A stretch of DNA of 42,193 nt from an uncultured Bacteroidales bacterium (GCA_946412245.1 CAMKGM010000024.1:1-42193); one strand, 5' to 3'; positions 1 through 8,156 are shown, counted from the first letter of the stretch. Translations and numbers: made by a program. The notes: a model not told the origin generated them from the sequence alone.

Positions 1-50
1 CGACCCCGAGATTACAAATCACGTGCTCTGGCCAACTGAGCTAAAGAGGC
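1..50 (-). tRNA. tRNA-Thr (anticodon TGT), 3' part cut off by the window edge
   Basis: Read on the minus strand from 50 to 1, the sequence begins GCCTCTTTAGCTCAGTTGG, a classic acceptor/D-arm start, and continues through a seven-base anticodon loop TTTGTAA with anticodon TGT, which reads threonine ACA codons. The variable loop, T arm and 3' acceptor strand lie beyond the left edge. The anticodon stem contains one T-T mismatch. A promoter matching the Bacteroidota consensus lies 44 bases upstream. In Bacteroidales this tRNA usually opens a tRNA cluster leading into tuf, from general knowledge and not visible here. Confidence 0.93.
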
Positions 51-93
51 AAATTCAGTCGCAATCCGAAGCGGCATTGTTTGTTAGCGGGTG

Positions 94-124
94 CAAAGTT
101 ACGCATAATTTTTAAACTGACAAA
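94..124 (-). promoter_or_regulatory. Bacteroidota-type promoter of the tRNA-Thr cluster
   Basis: On the minus strand a TTTG (-33) box at 124-121 is followed, after 19 bases, by a TAACTTTG (-7) box at 101-94. Transcription should begin near 87, about 37 bases before the tRNA. The -7 box and downstream bases are identical over 19 bases to those of the rpsU promoter at 3815-3833. Confidence 0.8.
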
Positions 125-266
125 TATTCGCGCACTTTTTTTTCAAAAAAAACGAATTTTCTCTTTTTTGATGCCTTGTGATCGGGGTTGATCGATTTGG
201 GCTTAATGTCTTGTGGCGGCGTTGTTGGCGCAATGACTCTGCGATTTCTTGTTTTGAGGACAACAA

Positions 267-306
267 GCGGCCAGTCCCATACCGCTGAGCGCTGAAGACT
301 GGCCGC
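267..306 (-). terminator. Terminator-like hairpin between hpf and tRNA-Thr
   Basis: Perfect 10-bp inverted arms, GCGGCCAGTC at 267-276 and its complement at 297-306, enclose 20 bases that contain a small AGCGCT palindrome. On the minus strand the stem is followed by a modest T-rich tract (TTGTTG). It lies 24 bases past the hpf stop and before the tRNA promoter, so it probably separates the two transcripts. Confidence 0.6.
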
Positions 307-330
307 AAGAGCTTTTATGCCGTGGGACGG

Positions 331-624
331 TTATTTGTCTTTCTTGAGCTTCTCGAGTTGGCGTTTGAGCGCGTCGCAGCACAGGTCTACAGCTTCCTCG
401 AACGTGTCGGCCGTTTTGCTGGCGAACAGGTCTTCGCGTTGCGGCAGAGCAAGCTTGATGCTGGCTTCCTTGTTCATGGCTGTCTCGGGTTTTACTACTT
501 TGAGTGTTACCTCGGCAAGTGAGATTTCTTCATGATGCTTGATGAGTTTCTCGGTCTTCTTGTTAATAAACTGGTTGAGTTTCTCGGTTGCATCGAAGTG
601 GATGGATTTAATTTTAACTTCCAT
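331..624 (-). CDS. hpf: Ribosome hibernation-promoting factor, short HPF type
   Basis: This 97-residue protein matches the short HPF/YfiA (RaiA) family, which binds the small ribosomal subunit in stationary phase, blocks the decoding channel and favours inactive ribosome dimers. The family pattern is visible: an opening beta strand (MEVKIKSIHFDA), then a helix predicted from TEKLNQFINKKTEKL, a central strand pair, and a final helix with the DTFEEAVDLCCDALKRQLEK pattern and a lysine-rich end. There is no long C-terminal dimerisation domain. The start codon lies inside the last codons of xerC (11-base overlap, 614-624), so the two genes are probably translationally coupled. A strong hairpin follows the stop. 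Confidence 0.93.
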   Translation of the reverse strand: MEVKIKSIHFDATEKLNQFINKKTEKLIKHHEEISLAEVTLKVVKPETAMNKEASIKLALPQREDLFASKTADTFEEAVDLCCDALKRQLEKLKKDK

Positions 625-1522
625 GATTAACCTCCTTTTTTAGGGCCCTTGGATGGGCGTGTTTGTAATTATTTATCAATTCACTAAATGTCACATGTGT
701 GTATACCTGCGTTGCGGCGAGCGACGAGTGTCCCAGTAGTTCTTTCACGCTGTTGAGCTCGGCTCCGTGATTGAGCATGGTGCTGGCGAAGCTATGCCGC
801 AACACGTGTGGACTCAACTGCGTGCCGCCGCCCACCTGCGCCAGCGCGTCGTGCACGATGTGATACACGAGTGAGGGGTAGAGTGCCTTGCCGCCGGCGG
901 TCACGAAGAGTGTCTCCGAGCCGGCCCACTGCCGGTCGCGTAATTCCCGGTAGCGGTCAATGAGCCTGGCGAGTTCGTCCCCAAAGGGCACAATGCGTTC
1001 CTTGTTGCGCTTGCCCAGCACTTTAAGCGAGCCTGCTCGCGTGTCCACGTCGGCGTCGCGCAACCCTATCAGCTCGGCGCGTCGCAGACCCGTCTCGTAG
1101 AGCATCATCAGCACCAGTCGGTCGCGCACTGCCTCGGCGTCGGTCTCATCGAGCTCTGCATCGAGTAGCGAGTCCAAGTTTTTCTCCCTGACTGTGCCCG
1201 GCAATCGCTTGGGCAGTTTTGAGAGCTCAACGTCGAGAGCGGGGTTGCTCGTCACAACGCCCTCGCGCTGCAAGTAACGGAAGTAGGCGCGCACGGCCTG
1301 CACCTTGCGTCTGATGGAGCGGGGTGAGATGCCGCGGTTCGAGAGATCTACAATCCACGCGCGCACGTCGTGCGTACTTATGGTGGCTACGTCGAGCCGA
1401 TGCTTGCCGCCGGCGGTGACGTAGTCGGTGAATTGCTGCAAGTCGTTGCGGTACGACGAAACCGTGTGCCGCGACAGTCGCAATTCAAACTCTATATATT
1501 GTAGAAATCTCTCAATCGTCAT
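614..1522 (-). CDS. xerC: Tyrosine recombinase of the XerC/XerD type
   Basis: The 302-residue product is a core-type tyrosine recombinase, expected to resolve chromosome dimers at dif. An N-terminal SAM-like DNA-binding domain (from MTIERFLQYIEFEL) precedes the catalytic domain. The catalytic set is complete: Arg in TGLRRAEL, Lys in the LGKRNKER hairpin, His and Arg in LSPHVLRHSF, His in LGHSSL and the nucleophilic Tyr in TQVYTHV. The start at 1522 is preferred; the open frame continues upstream to 1675, but those 51 residues (Phe/Leu-rich, then low quality) are not part of the family. The gene overlaps hpf by 11 bases. Bacteroidales often have several paralogues, so the C versus D assignment is less certain than the family. 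Confidence 0.9.
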   Translation of the reverse strand: MTIERFLQYIEFELRLSRHTVSSYRNDLQQFTDYVTAGGKHRLDVATISTHDVRAWIVDLSNRGISPRSIRRKVQAVRAYFRYLQREGVVTSNPALDVELSKLPKRLPGTVREKNLDSLLDAELDETDAEAVRDRLVLMMLYETGLRRAELIGLRDADVDTRAGSLKVLGKRNKERIVPFGDELARLIDRYRELRDRQWAGSETLFVTAGGKALYPSLVYHIVHDALAQVGGGTQLSPHVLRHSFASTMLNHGAELNSVKELLGHSSLAATQVYTHVTFSELINNYKHAHPRALKKEVNHGS

Positions 1523-1744
1523 TATTATATATAATATAGGTGTGCCTACTGGGCTGAGTTTCATGCTTTGGGCTCCCTTGCCCATTTGCTGTGCAATACC
1601 CGTGGCATCACTCTCGGTTACGAAAATAGAGTTTTTTCGGGACAAAAACAAGAAAATCGCAAAAAATTTAATCATTTTTTTATTCCTCGCTCCACAATCT
1701 CAAGAATTTTGAGCTGATTTGTGCGATGACTCAACTTTTTTGTT

Positions 1745-1752
1745 TAAATTTG
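1745..1752 (+). promoter_or_regulatory. Probable -7 box for the Ntn-hydrolase gene
   Basis: TAAATTTG fits the TAnnTTTG consensus and lies 24 bases before the start codon at 1777. A TTTG at 1718-1721 could be the -33 box, but the 23-base gap is longer than usual. Confidence 0.5.
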
Positions 1753-1776
1753 TAACCTACTATTATTTCTACAATT

Positions 1777-3141
1777 ATGAAACGCTATATTTCTATTTTG
1801 CTCCTAATGCTTGCCGTGTGCCAGGCATGGGCATGCACGGCTGTGATAGCCTCGGGTAAGGTGACTGCCGACGGTAGGCCCTTCATCTTCAAGAACCGCG
1901 ATTCGAGCGACGGTGCCAACAACTCGCTGCTCACCCTCAAAGGTACGAAATATCAGTTTGTAGGCGTAGTCAACTACACGACCTCGTCGAGCCCCACCAG
2001 CATCTGGTATGGCCACAACGAGGCGGGCTTCGCTATCCTCAACACACTGTCATATTACTTCAACAGCCCCACTTCAAAGGCTAATACCAGCGCCGGTGCC
2101 CTGATGAAGAAGGCGCTGGGCCAGTGTGCCACAGTCGATGAGTTTGAGGCGCTCTTGCAACAAACGCAGACACAGTCGTCGGTTGTGCTGAGCACCAACT
2201 TCGCCGTGATGGACTCGCTGGGCAATGTGGCATTTTTCGAGACCAGTAACCATAGCTATACCAAGTTTGATGCCAACGATGAAAGCGTGGCGCCCAATGG
2301 CTACTTGGTACGCACTAACTACTCGTTCACCAGCCCCTATTATGAGACTACCAATCATGTGGGGGAGCAGCGCTACAAGGCTGCTAACAAGTATCTTGAA
2401 GACACTTTTCAGGGTGGCAAAATCGATGCCGTTCAACTGGTGCACGAGCTCCCGCGCTACCTGTATCATGGCGATCGTGAAGTGAACTTGTGGGACGATA
2501 TGCCCGACGACCTTGACGATGTGCGGCACACTTATTTCAGCAACTTCATTCCGCGCTACACCAGCACATCGGCATCGCTCATGCAGGGAGTTACGCAAGA
2601 TGAACCTGCCGTGAACACTGTGAGCTGGATTGCTATGGGGTGGCCTTGTGGCTCACTCACGGTGCCCATTGTCATCACCCCCTCGCTGGTGTTGCCCCAA
2701 GTTGTGAAACGTGCCGCCGGAACCTATAAGAGTGAGATGTGCACGGGGTCGCTCGAACTCAAGCGCCGCGTGTTCTGCATTAGCCACAACAATGTGTTGA
2801 GCACTGACAGCATTGACCTCTCAAAGCTCATCAACAAGCAGGAGACAGGCATCTTGCAGCAGGTGACCCGTGCCGATGCAGTGGTGTGCGAGCGTGGCAT
2901 GGAGATGCTCAACCACCTGCGTGACGGCTCGGCCGACGAAGCCGAAGTGGCTGCTTACTACGACTGGGTCGACGGTTATTGGCGTGAACTGTTCCATGAC
3001 GCAACCACAGCGGTGAGCGACATTGTAGTAGACCGCGCAACCGACGGTGCCTGGTACTCCATTGGTGGCATCCGCTATCGTGAAAGGCCTTCATCGCCGG
3101 GTGTCTACATCCACGACCGTAGCAAGGTGATTGTCAAGTGA
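1777..3141 (+). CDS. Exported Ntn-hydrolase (C69/C45-like amidase or dipeptidase)
   Basis: The 454-residue protein starts with a signal peptide (residues 1-19, ending in QAWA). Cleavage there would expose Cys20 as a new N-terminus, which is how N-terminal-nucleophile cysteine hydrolases are activated. The following CTAVIASGKVTADG and FKNRDSS (about 39-43) match the conserved start of C69 dipeptidases and related linear-amide hydrolases. The substrate cannot be read from the sequence; peptides, N-acyl amides or conjugated amides are possible. The C-terminus (GGIRYRERPSSPGVYIHDRS then VIVK) looks like a shortened T9SS-style tail, suggesting surface display. The gene faces away from xerC and toward rpsU, splitting a block that is usually contiguous in Bacteroidales. 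A bidirectional terminator follows. Confidence 0.75.
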   Translation: MKRYISILLLMLAVCQAWACTAVIASGKVTADGRPFIFKNRDSSDGANNSLLTLKGTKYQFVGVVNYTTSSSPTSIWYGHNEAGFAILNTLSYYFNSPTSKANTSAGALMKKALGQCATVDEFEALLQQTQTQSSVVLSTNFAVMDSLGNVAFFETSNHSYTKFDANDESVAPNGYLVRTNYSFTSPYYETTNHVGEQRYKAANKYLEDTFQGGKIDAVQLVHELPRYLYHGDREVNLWDDMPDDLDDVRHTYFSNFIPRYTSTSASLMQGVTQDEPAVNTVSWIAMGWPCGSLTVPIVITPSLVLPQVVKRAAGTYKSEMCTGSLELKRRVFCISHNNVLSTDSIDLSKLINKQETGILQQVTRADAVVCERGMEMLNHLRDGSADEAEVAAYYDWVDGYWRELFHDATTAVSDIVVDRATDGAWYSIGGIRYRERPSSPGVYIHDRSKVIVK

Positions 3142-3209
3142 TCCAATTGTACTCGCTGATTCGCAATTTTGATGTTCATCAGTTGGCCGGTAATCGCCAA
3201 TGCTTGAAC

Positions 3210-3255
3210 AAAAAAAAGATGCGTCCCTAAATCGGGGCGCATCCTCTTTTTCTTG
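3210..3255. terminator. Bidirectional intrinsic terminator between the Ntn-hydrolase and rpsU
   Basis: Arms GATGCGTCCC (3218-3227) and GGGGCGCATC (3234-3243) pair over 10 bp with one G-T wobble and a 6-base loop. A T-rich tract follows on the plus strand (CTCTTTTTCTT) and an A8 run precedes it, giving a T8 run for minus-strand transcripts. It can therefore stop both convergent genes. Confidence 0.88.
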
Positions 3256-3300
3256 AGCGGCGAATGCCTGCAGAGCATTCACCTGCGAGAAAGCACGAGA

Positions 3301-3492
3301 TTATTGCTCGGCCTGACGGAGCTGCTGAACATACACAGCCTTCATCATCTTCTTGCGGTTGATTACCGAAGGTTTCTGGAAAGCCTGACGGGCACGCAAT
3401 TCCTTCACGATACCAGTCTTCTCATATTTTCTCTTGAATTTCTTGAGGGCGCGTTCGATGTTTTCGCCTTCTTTTACGGGTACTACGATCAT
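3301..3492 (-). CDS. rpsU: 30S ribosomal protein bS21
   Basis: This 63-residue, strongly basic protein matches bS21: the start MIVVPVKEGENIERALKKFKR is the family signature, followed by a second helix with RKKMMKAVYVQQLR. bS21 sits near the anti-Shine-Dalgarno end of 16S rRNA and affects initiation; in Bacteroidota it helps hide that sequence, which fits the general lack of Shine-Dalgarno sites. No Shine-Dalgarno is seen before this start either (AACAACTTTAAAAAAACACTATT). A leader of about 325 bases with strong hairpins separates the gene from its promoter. In relatives xerC and hpf follow directly; here a gene of opposite direction intervenes. Confidence 0.95.
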   Translation of the reverse strand: MIVVPVKEGENIERALKKFKRKYEKTGIVKELRARQAFQKPSVINRKKMMKAVYVQQLRQAEQ

Positions 3493-3818
3493 AATAGTGT
3501 TTTTTTAAAGTTGTTATTATTGTTTTGTTTTTAAAATTGTTTTCTCTTTGATTTGTTGCCTTTGCCCTTTCAGGGGGTGGCGGCAACACGCTTGAGCGCA
3601 CTAAGCGCCTTGCGTAATCAAGTAATTATATATAATGTGTAGTGATTGCCTGCTTCGGTTTGCCTCATGGCGACCCTCACATTGTGAGCGCCTCAGGCAA
3701 GGCAGCGCAGACTTGCTGCCTCTGCTAAATGGGTGATATGTTGTCTTTTAAGTCTTTCTAAAGATAGGTAATCAAACCCCCTTTCAGTTTTTATTCTCGG
3801 CTCTTGGTCCGAGTTTAG
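3493..3818 (-). promoter_or_regulatory. Long structured 5' leader of rpsU
   Basis: This gene-free stretch of about 325 bases lies between the rpsU promoter and start codon. Reading on the minus strand, a 6-bp GGCAGC/GCTGCC hairpin (3720-3701) directly abuts a long hairpin (3700-3660) whose three stem blocks are TTGCCT/AGGCAA, GGCG/CGCC and CTCAC/GTGAG, 15 bp in all, with an AAT loop. Nearer the gene, GTTGCC and GGCAAC (3587-3582 and 3560-3555) enclose a second small CCCT-GAA-AGGG hairpin. No convincing reading frame is present. It may be an autoregulatory ribosomal-protein leader or processed RNA; no known class was recognised. Confidence 0.55.
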
Positions 3819-3824
3819 CGGGTG

Positions 3825-3854
3825 CAAAGTTACAAAACTTTTTTCAAACAGCAA
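3825..3854 (-). promoter_or_regulatory. Bacteroidota-type promoter of rpsU
   Basis: A TTG (-33) box at 3854-3852 and a TAACTTTG (-7) box at 3832-3825 are separated by 19 bases on the minus strand. The predicted start is near 3818. The -7 region shares the 19-mer ttagcgggtgcaaagttac (plus-strand reading) with the tRNA-Thr promoter. Confidence 0.82.
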
Positions 3855-3897
3855 TACCCCACCCCATTTTTTTGCAATGATATAGCTATTGATTTTA

Positions 3898-5631
3898 TCA
3901 TTCGGAGAATTGCTTGGGGTTGAATTTCCTAAGATGGGTGATGAAATCTGTGTCGCGGTCAAGAGCCATTTTTTTGCGAATTCTACTGCGGGAACGTTGA
4001 ATAGAGAGAGGCTGCACGTTGAGAATAAGGGCAATCTGCTTGGTGTCAATGCCCATCATATAGAATGCGCACAGTCGAAGGTCATATTCGGTGAGTTCAG
4101 GATACTGCGTAGAGAGGCCTTCGAAGAAATCGGGATAGACTTGCTCGAATGACAATTTAAACCGTTCCCATTCCCTCTCAGACATGAGATGCTGATTTAC
4201 CGCCATATTAATTTTTGTCGCCACATCTTTAGCCACGCTGTCGCGTCCTCGTGCATCGTCGATATACTCCTTTATCACTTTTAGTGCTTGATCTTTCTCT
4301 TCCAACATCATTGAGGAAGCGACCAGCTTTTTGTTCTGCAAGGCAATTTCCAGTTGCTGTTTTTCACTCTTGAGTTGCTCGTTCTCAAGCTGAACCTTGT
4401 TCTTGCGACTGCGATAACGGTAGAACAGTATAATCCCCACCAGTCCTAATATCACAAGTACTGAACCAATGATGATAGCGGTCATCCTGAAGCGGTTAGT
4501 TCGACGCTGTTCCTCCAATTGCATGTTATACTGCTTAATCTTCAACAACGATTCCGCGTTCATGACTTCGGAGGCGACTCTGCCTTGGGTTGCGGCTAAT
4601 TGCAACTGTGCTAATTGATCGTAATACTCCGTTGCTTTCTTATAATCTCCTATTGTCGCATAGCATGACGCTAAATTAGATAAACAAAGACCTTGCCTTA
4701 CTGCATCTTCAGTATCATTAAAATATGGTAAAATATTCAGCAAAACCGCTATGCAATTTTGATATTGTTTCTTTTGGAAATAATAACCAGAGATATTGAA
4801 TTGTGCCGTATGTTTAATGAATTCATCAGAACAAAATTCTAAGTTCTCAATCAAATTTTCACTATAATTATTAAAATCATTTCCTGATCTATCAGATAAA
4901 AAAAAGCATAGATTGGTAAGGATATTTATATAAAAATTCTTGTCAGGACCATTTTTGTATTCTTTTTCAATGTTTTTGAGAATTTCAATAGCTTCATCTT
5001 TTTGCCCAAGTTTGAATTTGCAATAAGCAATATTGCTTCGGCGGCTATAAGTCCATTTGTTCCCATACTTTTTTGAAATCTGATAGGATTTCTCTATATT
5101 CTCTAATGCTTGAATCGGAATACCCAACTCATCATAAACTCTCCCGACCTCGGTATAACAATCAGCTGATCTTAGTTCATCACCTATGGAACTGAAATAA
5201 TCAAGTTCTTTTTTAGAAAAAACATAAAGATTGTAATAATCTCTGTTCTGCTGGAATTCAAGGCGATTCTTAAATAACAAAATTCGGTGATAATCGTATG
5301 ATGTGATGTCTTTCTTCGCCAATTGATAGGCTTCGTTGATAAGTCGATTACCGTTGTCTAAATTGTGTTCGGTATTTCTTCTTAATTTGGCATCCCAAAA
5401 CTTTGCACGCCACAACAGTGCCGGCTTTTCGGGATGCTGTCGTGCCATGAGATACAATTTATCAATCAGCGGTTTCTTGTCGGCAAAGATTTCCGGGCCG
5501 CAAGTGTCCAACTGCGCCATAATCGCATCGGCGGGAGGATAGACCTTCGGCCAAAAGCTTTGAGGCGTTTCGGCAAGCAGGTTTGTGAAAGAACATGCTA
5601 AAAACAGGGCAAAAAGTATCTTATCTTTCAT
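3898..5631 (-). CDS. Membrane-anchored TPR protein with C-terminal HTH, probable regulator
   Basis: The 577-residue protein has a signal sequence (1-20), a long periplasmic region of tetratricopeptide-type helical pairs (about 50-370; clear units around 165-225 and 315-345), one transmembrane helix (about 383-404, followed by RYRSRK), a cytoplasmic coiled coil (about 410-455) and a C-terminal LuxR-like helix-turn-helix (about 513-557, TEYDLRLCAFYMMG...TKQIALIL). This architecture is common in Bacteroidales as a one-protein sensor-regulator. It is transcribed divergently from the secreted 742-residue protein across a 276-bp gap, which makes that gene a natural target. The middle of the gene is much more AT-rich than most of the window. 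The ligand is unknown. Confidence 0.8.
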   Translation of the reverse strand: MKDKILFALFLACSFTNLLAETPQSFWPKVYPPADAIMAQLDTCGPEIFADKKPLIDKLYLMARQHPEKPALLWRAKFWDAKLRRNTEHNLDNGNRLINEAYQLAKKDITSYDYHRILLFKNRLEFQQNRDYYNLYVFSKKELDYFSSIGDELRSADCYTEVGRVYDELGIPIQALENIEKSYQISKKYGNKWTYSRRSNIAYCKFKLGQKDEAIEILKNIEKEYKNGPDKNFYINILTNLCFFLSDRSGNDFNNYSENLIENLEFCSDEFIKHTAQFNISGYYFQKKQYQNCIAVLLNILPYFNDTEDAVRQGLCLSNLASCYATIGDYKKATEYYDQLAQLQLAATQGRVASEVMNAESLLKIKQYNMQLEEQRRTNRFRMTAIIIGSVLVILGLVGIILFYRYRSRKNKVQLENEQLKSEKQQLEIALQNKKLVASSMMLEEKDQALKVIKEYIDDARGRDSVAKDVATKINMAVNQHLMSEREWERFKLSFEQVYPDFFEGLSTQYPELTEYDLRLCAFYMMGIDTKQIALILNVQPLSIQRSRSRIRKKMALDRDTDFITHLRKFNPKQFSE

Positions 5632-5646
5632 TAGAATTATTTTCTA

Positions 5647-5678
5647 CAAAAGTAATCATTAAATAGAAAAGTGACAAA
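5647..5678 (-). promoter_or_regulatory. Promoter of the TPR-HTH regulator gene
   Basis: On the minus strand TTTG (5678-5675), a 20-base spacer and TACTTTTG (5654-5647) form a canonical promoter. Transcription would begin near 5641, leaving a leader of only about 10 bases. Confidence 0.75.
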
Positions 5679-5836
5679 TCAAACAAACTATGGCAGTTTT
5701 ATGAAATTCATTAAATCATTGTTTCATCTTGCGCTAATCGATTATTTCACAACTACTTAACATTGCGAGCACTTTAATCCTTATAATGAAACATAGGGAA
5801 AACTCCGACCTGTCATAGCGTTGTCATAATGGAAAA

Positions 5837-5869
5837 TTTGGCTTTCGCATGTCCCTAAAACTAACTTTG
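5837..5869 (+). promoter_or_regulatory. Promoter of the 742-residue secreted protein gene
   Basis: TTTG at 5837-5840 and TAACTTTG at 5862-5869 are separated by 21 bases. The predicted start near 5875 gives a leader of about 33 bases. The roughly 160 bp between this promoter and the divergent one at 5647-5678 is the obvious place for operator sites, although no clear palindrome was found. Confidence 0.72.
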
Positions 5870-5907
5870 CAACAAAATTTTTTGTTTAACGCCAAAATTA
5901 TTCCATT

Positions 5908-8136
5908 ATGAAAAACAAATTTCGAAATCTATTTTGCCTGTTGTTCTTGATTACTGCAGGCACAAACCTGGGCATCGCTCAAGATGAAATCACAGTGCTG
6001 AAGAGTCGTCACTCTCACCCGCAACAATTCCAAAGCATTTCTAATATTGACTTTGACAAGAGTCAATATCAAAAAGTGCAGGACCAAAATGGAATTGAAC
6101 GCTATGTGAAGAAGTCGATTCTTGAAAGAAACAAACTAAAAGCCACGAATAGAACAGGAACAGAAAAAGCCACAGTGACATTTATATTCAATATGCCAGA
6201 GGATGAAATTGATGGATGGCCTGCAGTAGAAATTCAAAATATTCGCATGTATAATCAGGATGATGTTTATTGGCTTGAGCCTGAAGAAATAGTTGATGGA
6301 GTGTTAGTAGCTGAGCTTCCTCAAGGCTCCTACCAACTTTTAGTTCAATTGGGGTTGAATAATGACGCTCCAATTACCCAAGGATGTACCTTTGGCTTTA
6401 TTGCTAAAGAAAATATCAGCATCGGCCAAGATACAACAATTACCATTGATTATGCAGATGCTAAGAATGTCATCTATCAGGAAAAGAAATTGCCGAATGG
6501 AGAACTGTTCTCAGATGGTGATTATGATGCAAGAAGCGGTCAATTTATCAGTAACCCAAATGTGATTTCAGGTAATGGTACTATATATTTTATAGATCAA
6601 GATTATGGCTACTTTTCATTAATTTCGTATTCTCATCCTGAATCAAACGATATTCATGAGAATGGTTTATCTTATGATAACAGATTTCGGCTATTAGTGT
6701 CTGATTTAAGTGAGCGCTATACTATAATAATGATCCATCCTGCATTAAGGCTTGATGATGAACTGAACAATATCTATACAGTTTCTTCAGTTAAATCAGG
6801 TATAAGCAGTAGCGAGAATCTTGCATGTAATGGAATTTATAAAACCATTTCAAGCAGCATTAAACCGTCAATACTAAGTGATAATTATGCGGCAGAAAAA
6901 GGTATTGGCAGTTATTATATAAACCTAAATGAAAATGATGGCTCTTATTTTAAAAGCGGTACTTTGTATAAGACAGATATCACTTATTCAAGACTTAATA
7001 TGAATGTATGTCATGATGGTGATTACCTGTCTCCTAATTTTAAAACATACTATAGTGCCTCAGAATACTACTTTGATGAAATAAACGGGAAACGCACATC
7101 TATTCTTGCCCCTTGGGGTGATGTGTCGGGTGAAGACGTGGTTTGTCAAGTAATCAGCCCCGATAGAGAATTTATGTATAATCTAAAGGCAAATAATAAT
7201 TTGGATTTGATGCCTAGTTCAACATTTTCGTTTAAGGAGGCAGAGATTGCCGGTGTATTCGGTAACAACACTCCTCTAAATGTCTTTGGAAATAATTTTG
7301 ATGCAATGGGCACAAAAGTTCATCAACCTCTTTGTAATTATGTTGGCAGGATGGGGGAAATAAGGGAAATAGATAATTATGCCCTTGATTTTAGTTTGTT
7401 ATATAACGGCGAAGAGGTTTGTACTGACTATCAGCAATGCATCAATGAATGGCTTAACGAATGGATTTATGGTGGTCACCCTGACGGGGCCTACGATGTA
7501 ACCGTTGTCAATCAAAACATGACAGTTGATGACATGCAGGGATGCAATACCACAAAAGTTCATTATGACACGAGAAACGAGGATTTCACGCCACCTACTG
7601 CAATGATGCTTCAATTCCGCAATGTTGAAGACAATTCCGTTACCGAACGTTTTGAAAAGGGTGAAAATGGTGTCATGTATTTGGCAGCAAAGGATTATCA
7701 TATGGGCATTGATGAGCAGAATTGGACAATGTTTATGGAGACTCGTCCTGTGAATGTCACTGTTAGTTACTCTCCTAATGGAATGGAAACCTGGACTGAG
7801 TTAAATATTGCTGAAAAGCCTGAACTTTTTGATGAATACACTTTCGGTTATATTTATGCCGCTGATTTGGGACAGGTAAAAAGTTCGAGTGATAACAAAT
7901 GGTATGACCTGAAAATCGTGTTGAGTGACGAGGCAGGCAACTGGCAGGAACAGGTCATCTCGCCGGCATTCCGCATCGAGGACGGATTCACAAGTATCAA
8001 CGAAGTTGAAACCGACAGTAAGGCTATTGCAGTGGCTCGATATACCATCGACGGCCGCAGAATTGCTACTCCACAGGTTGGTGTGAATATCGTAAAATAT
8101 AGTGACGGTTCTGCTCGCAAGGTTATTGTCAAATAA
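5908..8136 (+). CDS. Large secreted protein with T9SS-type C-terminal tail, function unknown
   Basis: The 742-residue protein has a signal peptide (about 1-24, ending GIAQ). The mature region is rich in Tyr, Asn, Asp and Ser and looks all-beta; no catalytic motif or named domain was recognised. Around residues 560-690 there is a possible Ig/CARDB-like portion. The last ~50 residues (INEVETDS, then RYTIDGRRIATPQVGVNIV and KVIVK) match the sorting-tail style of Bacteroidales secreted proteins. Base composition is AT-rich for most of the gene, rising in GC toward the conserved tail. It is divergent from the TPR-HTH regulator and ends in a strong terminator, so it is probably a single-gene transcript controlled by that neighbour. 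Confidence 0.7.
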   Translation: MKNKFRNLFCLLFLITAGTNLGIAQDEITVLKSRHSHPQQFQSISNIDFDKSQYQKVQDQNGIERYVKKSILERNKLKATNRTGTEKATVTFIFNMPEDEIDGWPAVEIQNIRMYNQDDVYWLEPEEIVDGVLVAELPQGSYQLLVQLGLNNDAPITQGCTFGFIAKENISIGQDTTITIDYADAKNVIYQEKKLPNGELFSDGDYDARSGQFISNPNVISGNGTIYFIDQDYGYFSLISYSHPESNDIHENGLSYDNRFRLLVSDLSERYTIIMIHPALRLDDELNNIYTVSSVKSGISSSENLACNGIYKTISSSIKPSILSDNYAAEKGIGSYYINLNENDGSYFKSGTLYKTDITYSRLNMNVCHDGDYLSPNFKTYYSASEYYFDEINGKRTSILAPWGDVSGEDVVCQVISPDREFMYNLKANNNLDLMPSSTFSFKEAEIAGVFGNNTPLNVFGNNFDAMGTKVHQPLCNYVGRMGEIREIDNYALDFSLLYNGEEVCTDYQQCINEWLNEWIYGGHPDGAYDVTVVNQNMTVDDMQGCNTTKVHYDTRNEDFTPPTAMMLQFRNVEDNSVTERFEKGENGVMYLAAKDYHMGIDEQNWTMFMETRPVNVTVSYSPNGMETWTELNIAEKPELFDEYTFGYIYAADLGQVKSSSDNKWYDLKIVLSDEAGNWQEQVISPAFRIEDGFTSINEVETDSKAIAVARYTIDGRRIATPQVGVNIVKYSDGSARKVIVK

Positions 8137-8156
8137 CGCTTCATTCTCAGACAAAC

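Noticed and set aside
1523-1675. 51-residue N-terminal extension of XerC
   Set aside because: It is low-complexity and not part of the recombinase family; MTIERFLQYIE is the normal start.
3855-3897. Terminator for the TPR-HTH gene
   Set aside because: A short hairpin (AATGATA/TATCATT) exists, but on the minus strand it is followed by A rather than T residues.
3693-4049. 118-residue minus-strand frame across the rpsU promoter
   Set aside because: It overlaps the end of the TPR-HTH gene, the rpsU promoter and the structured leader, and has no protein-like features.
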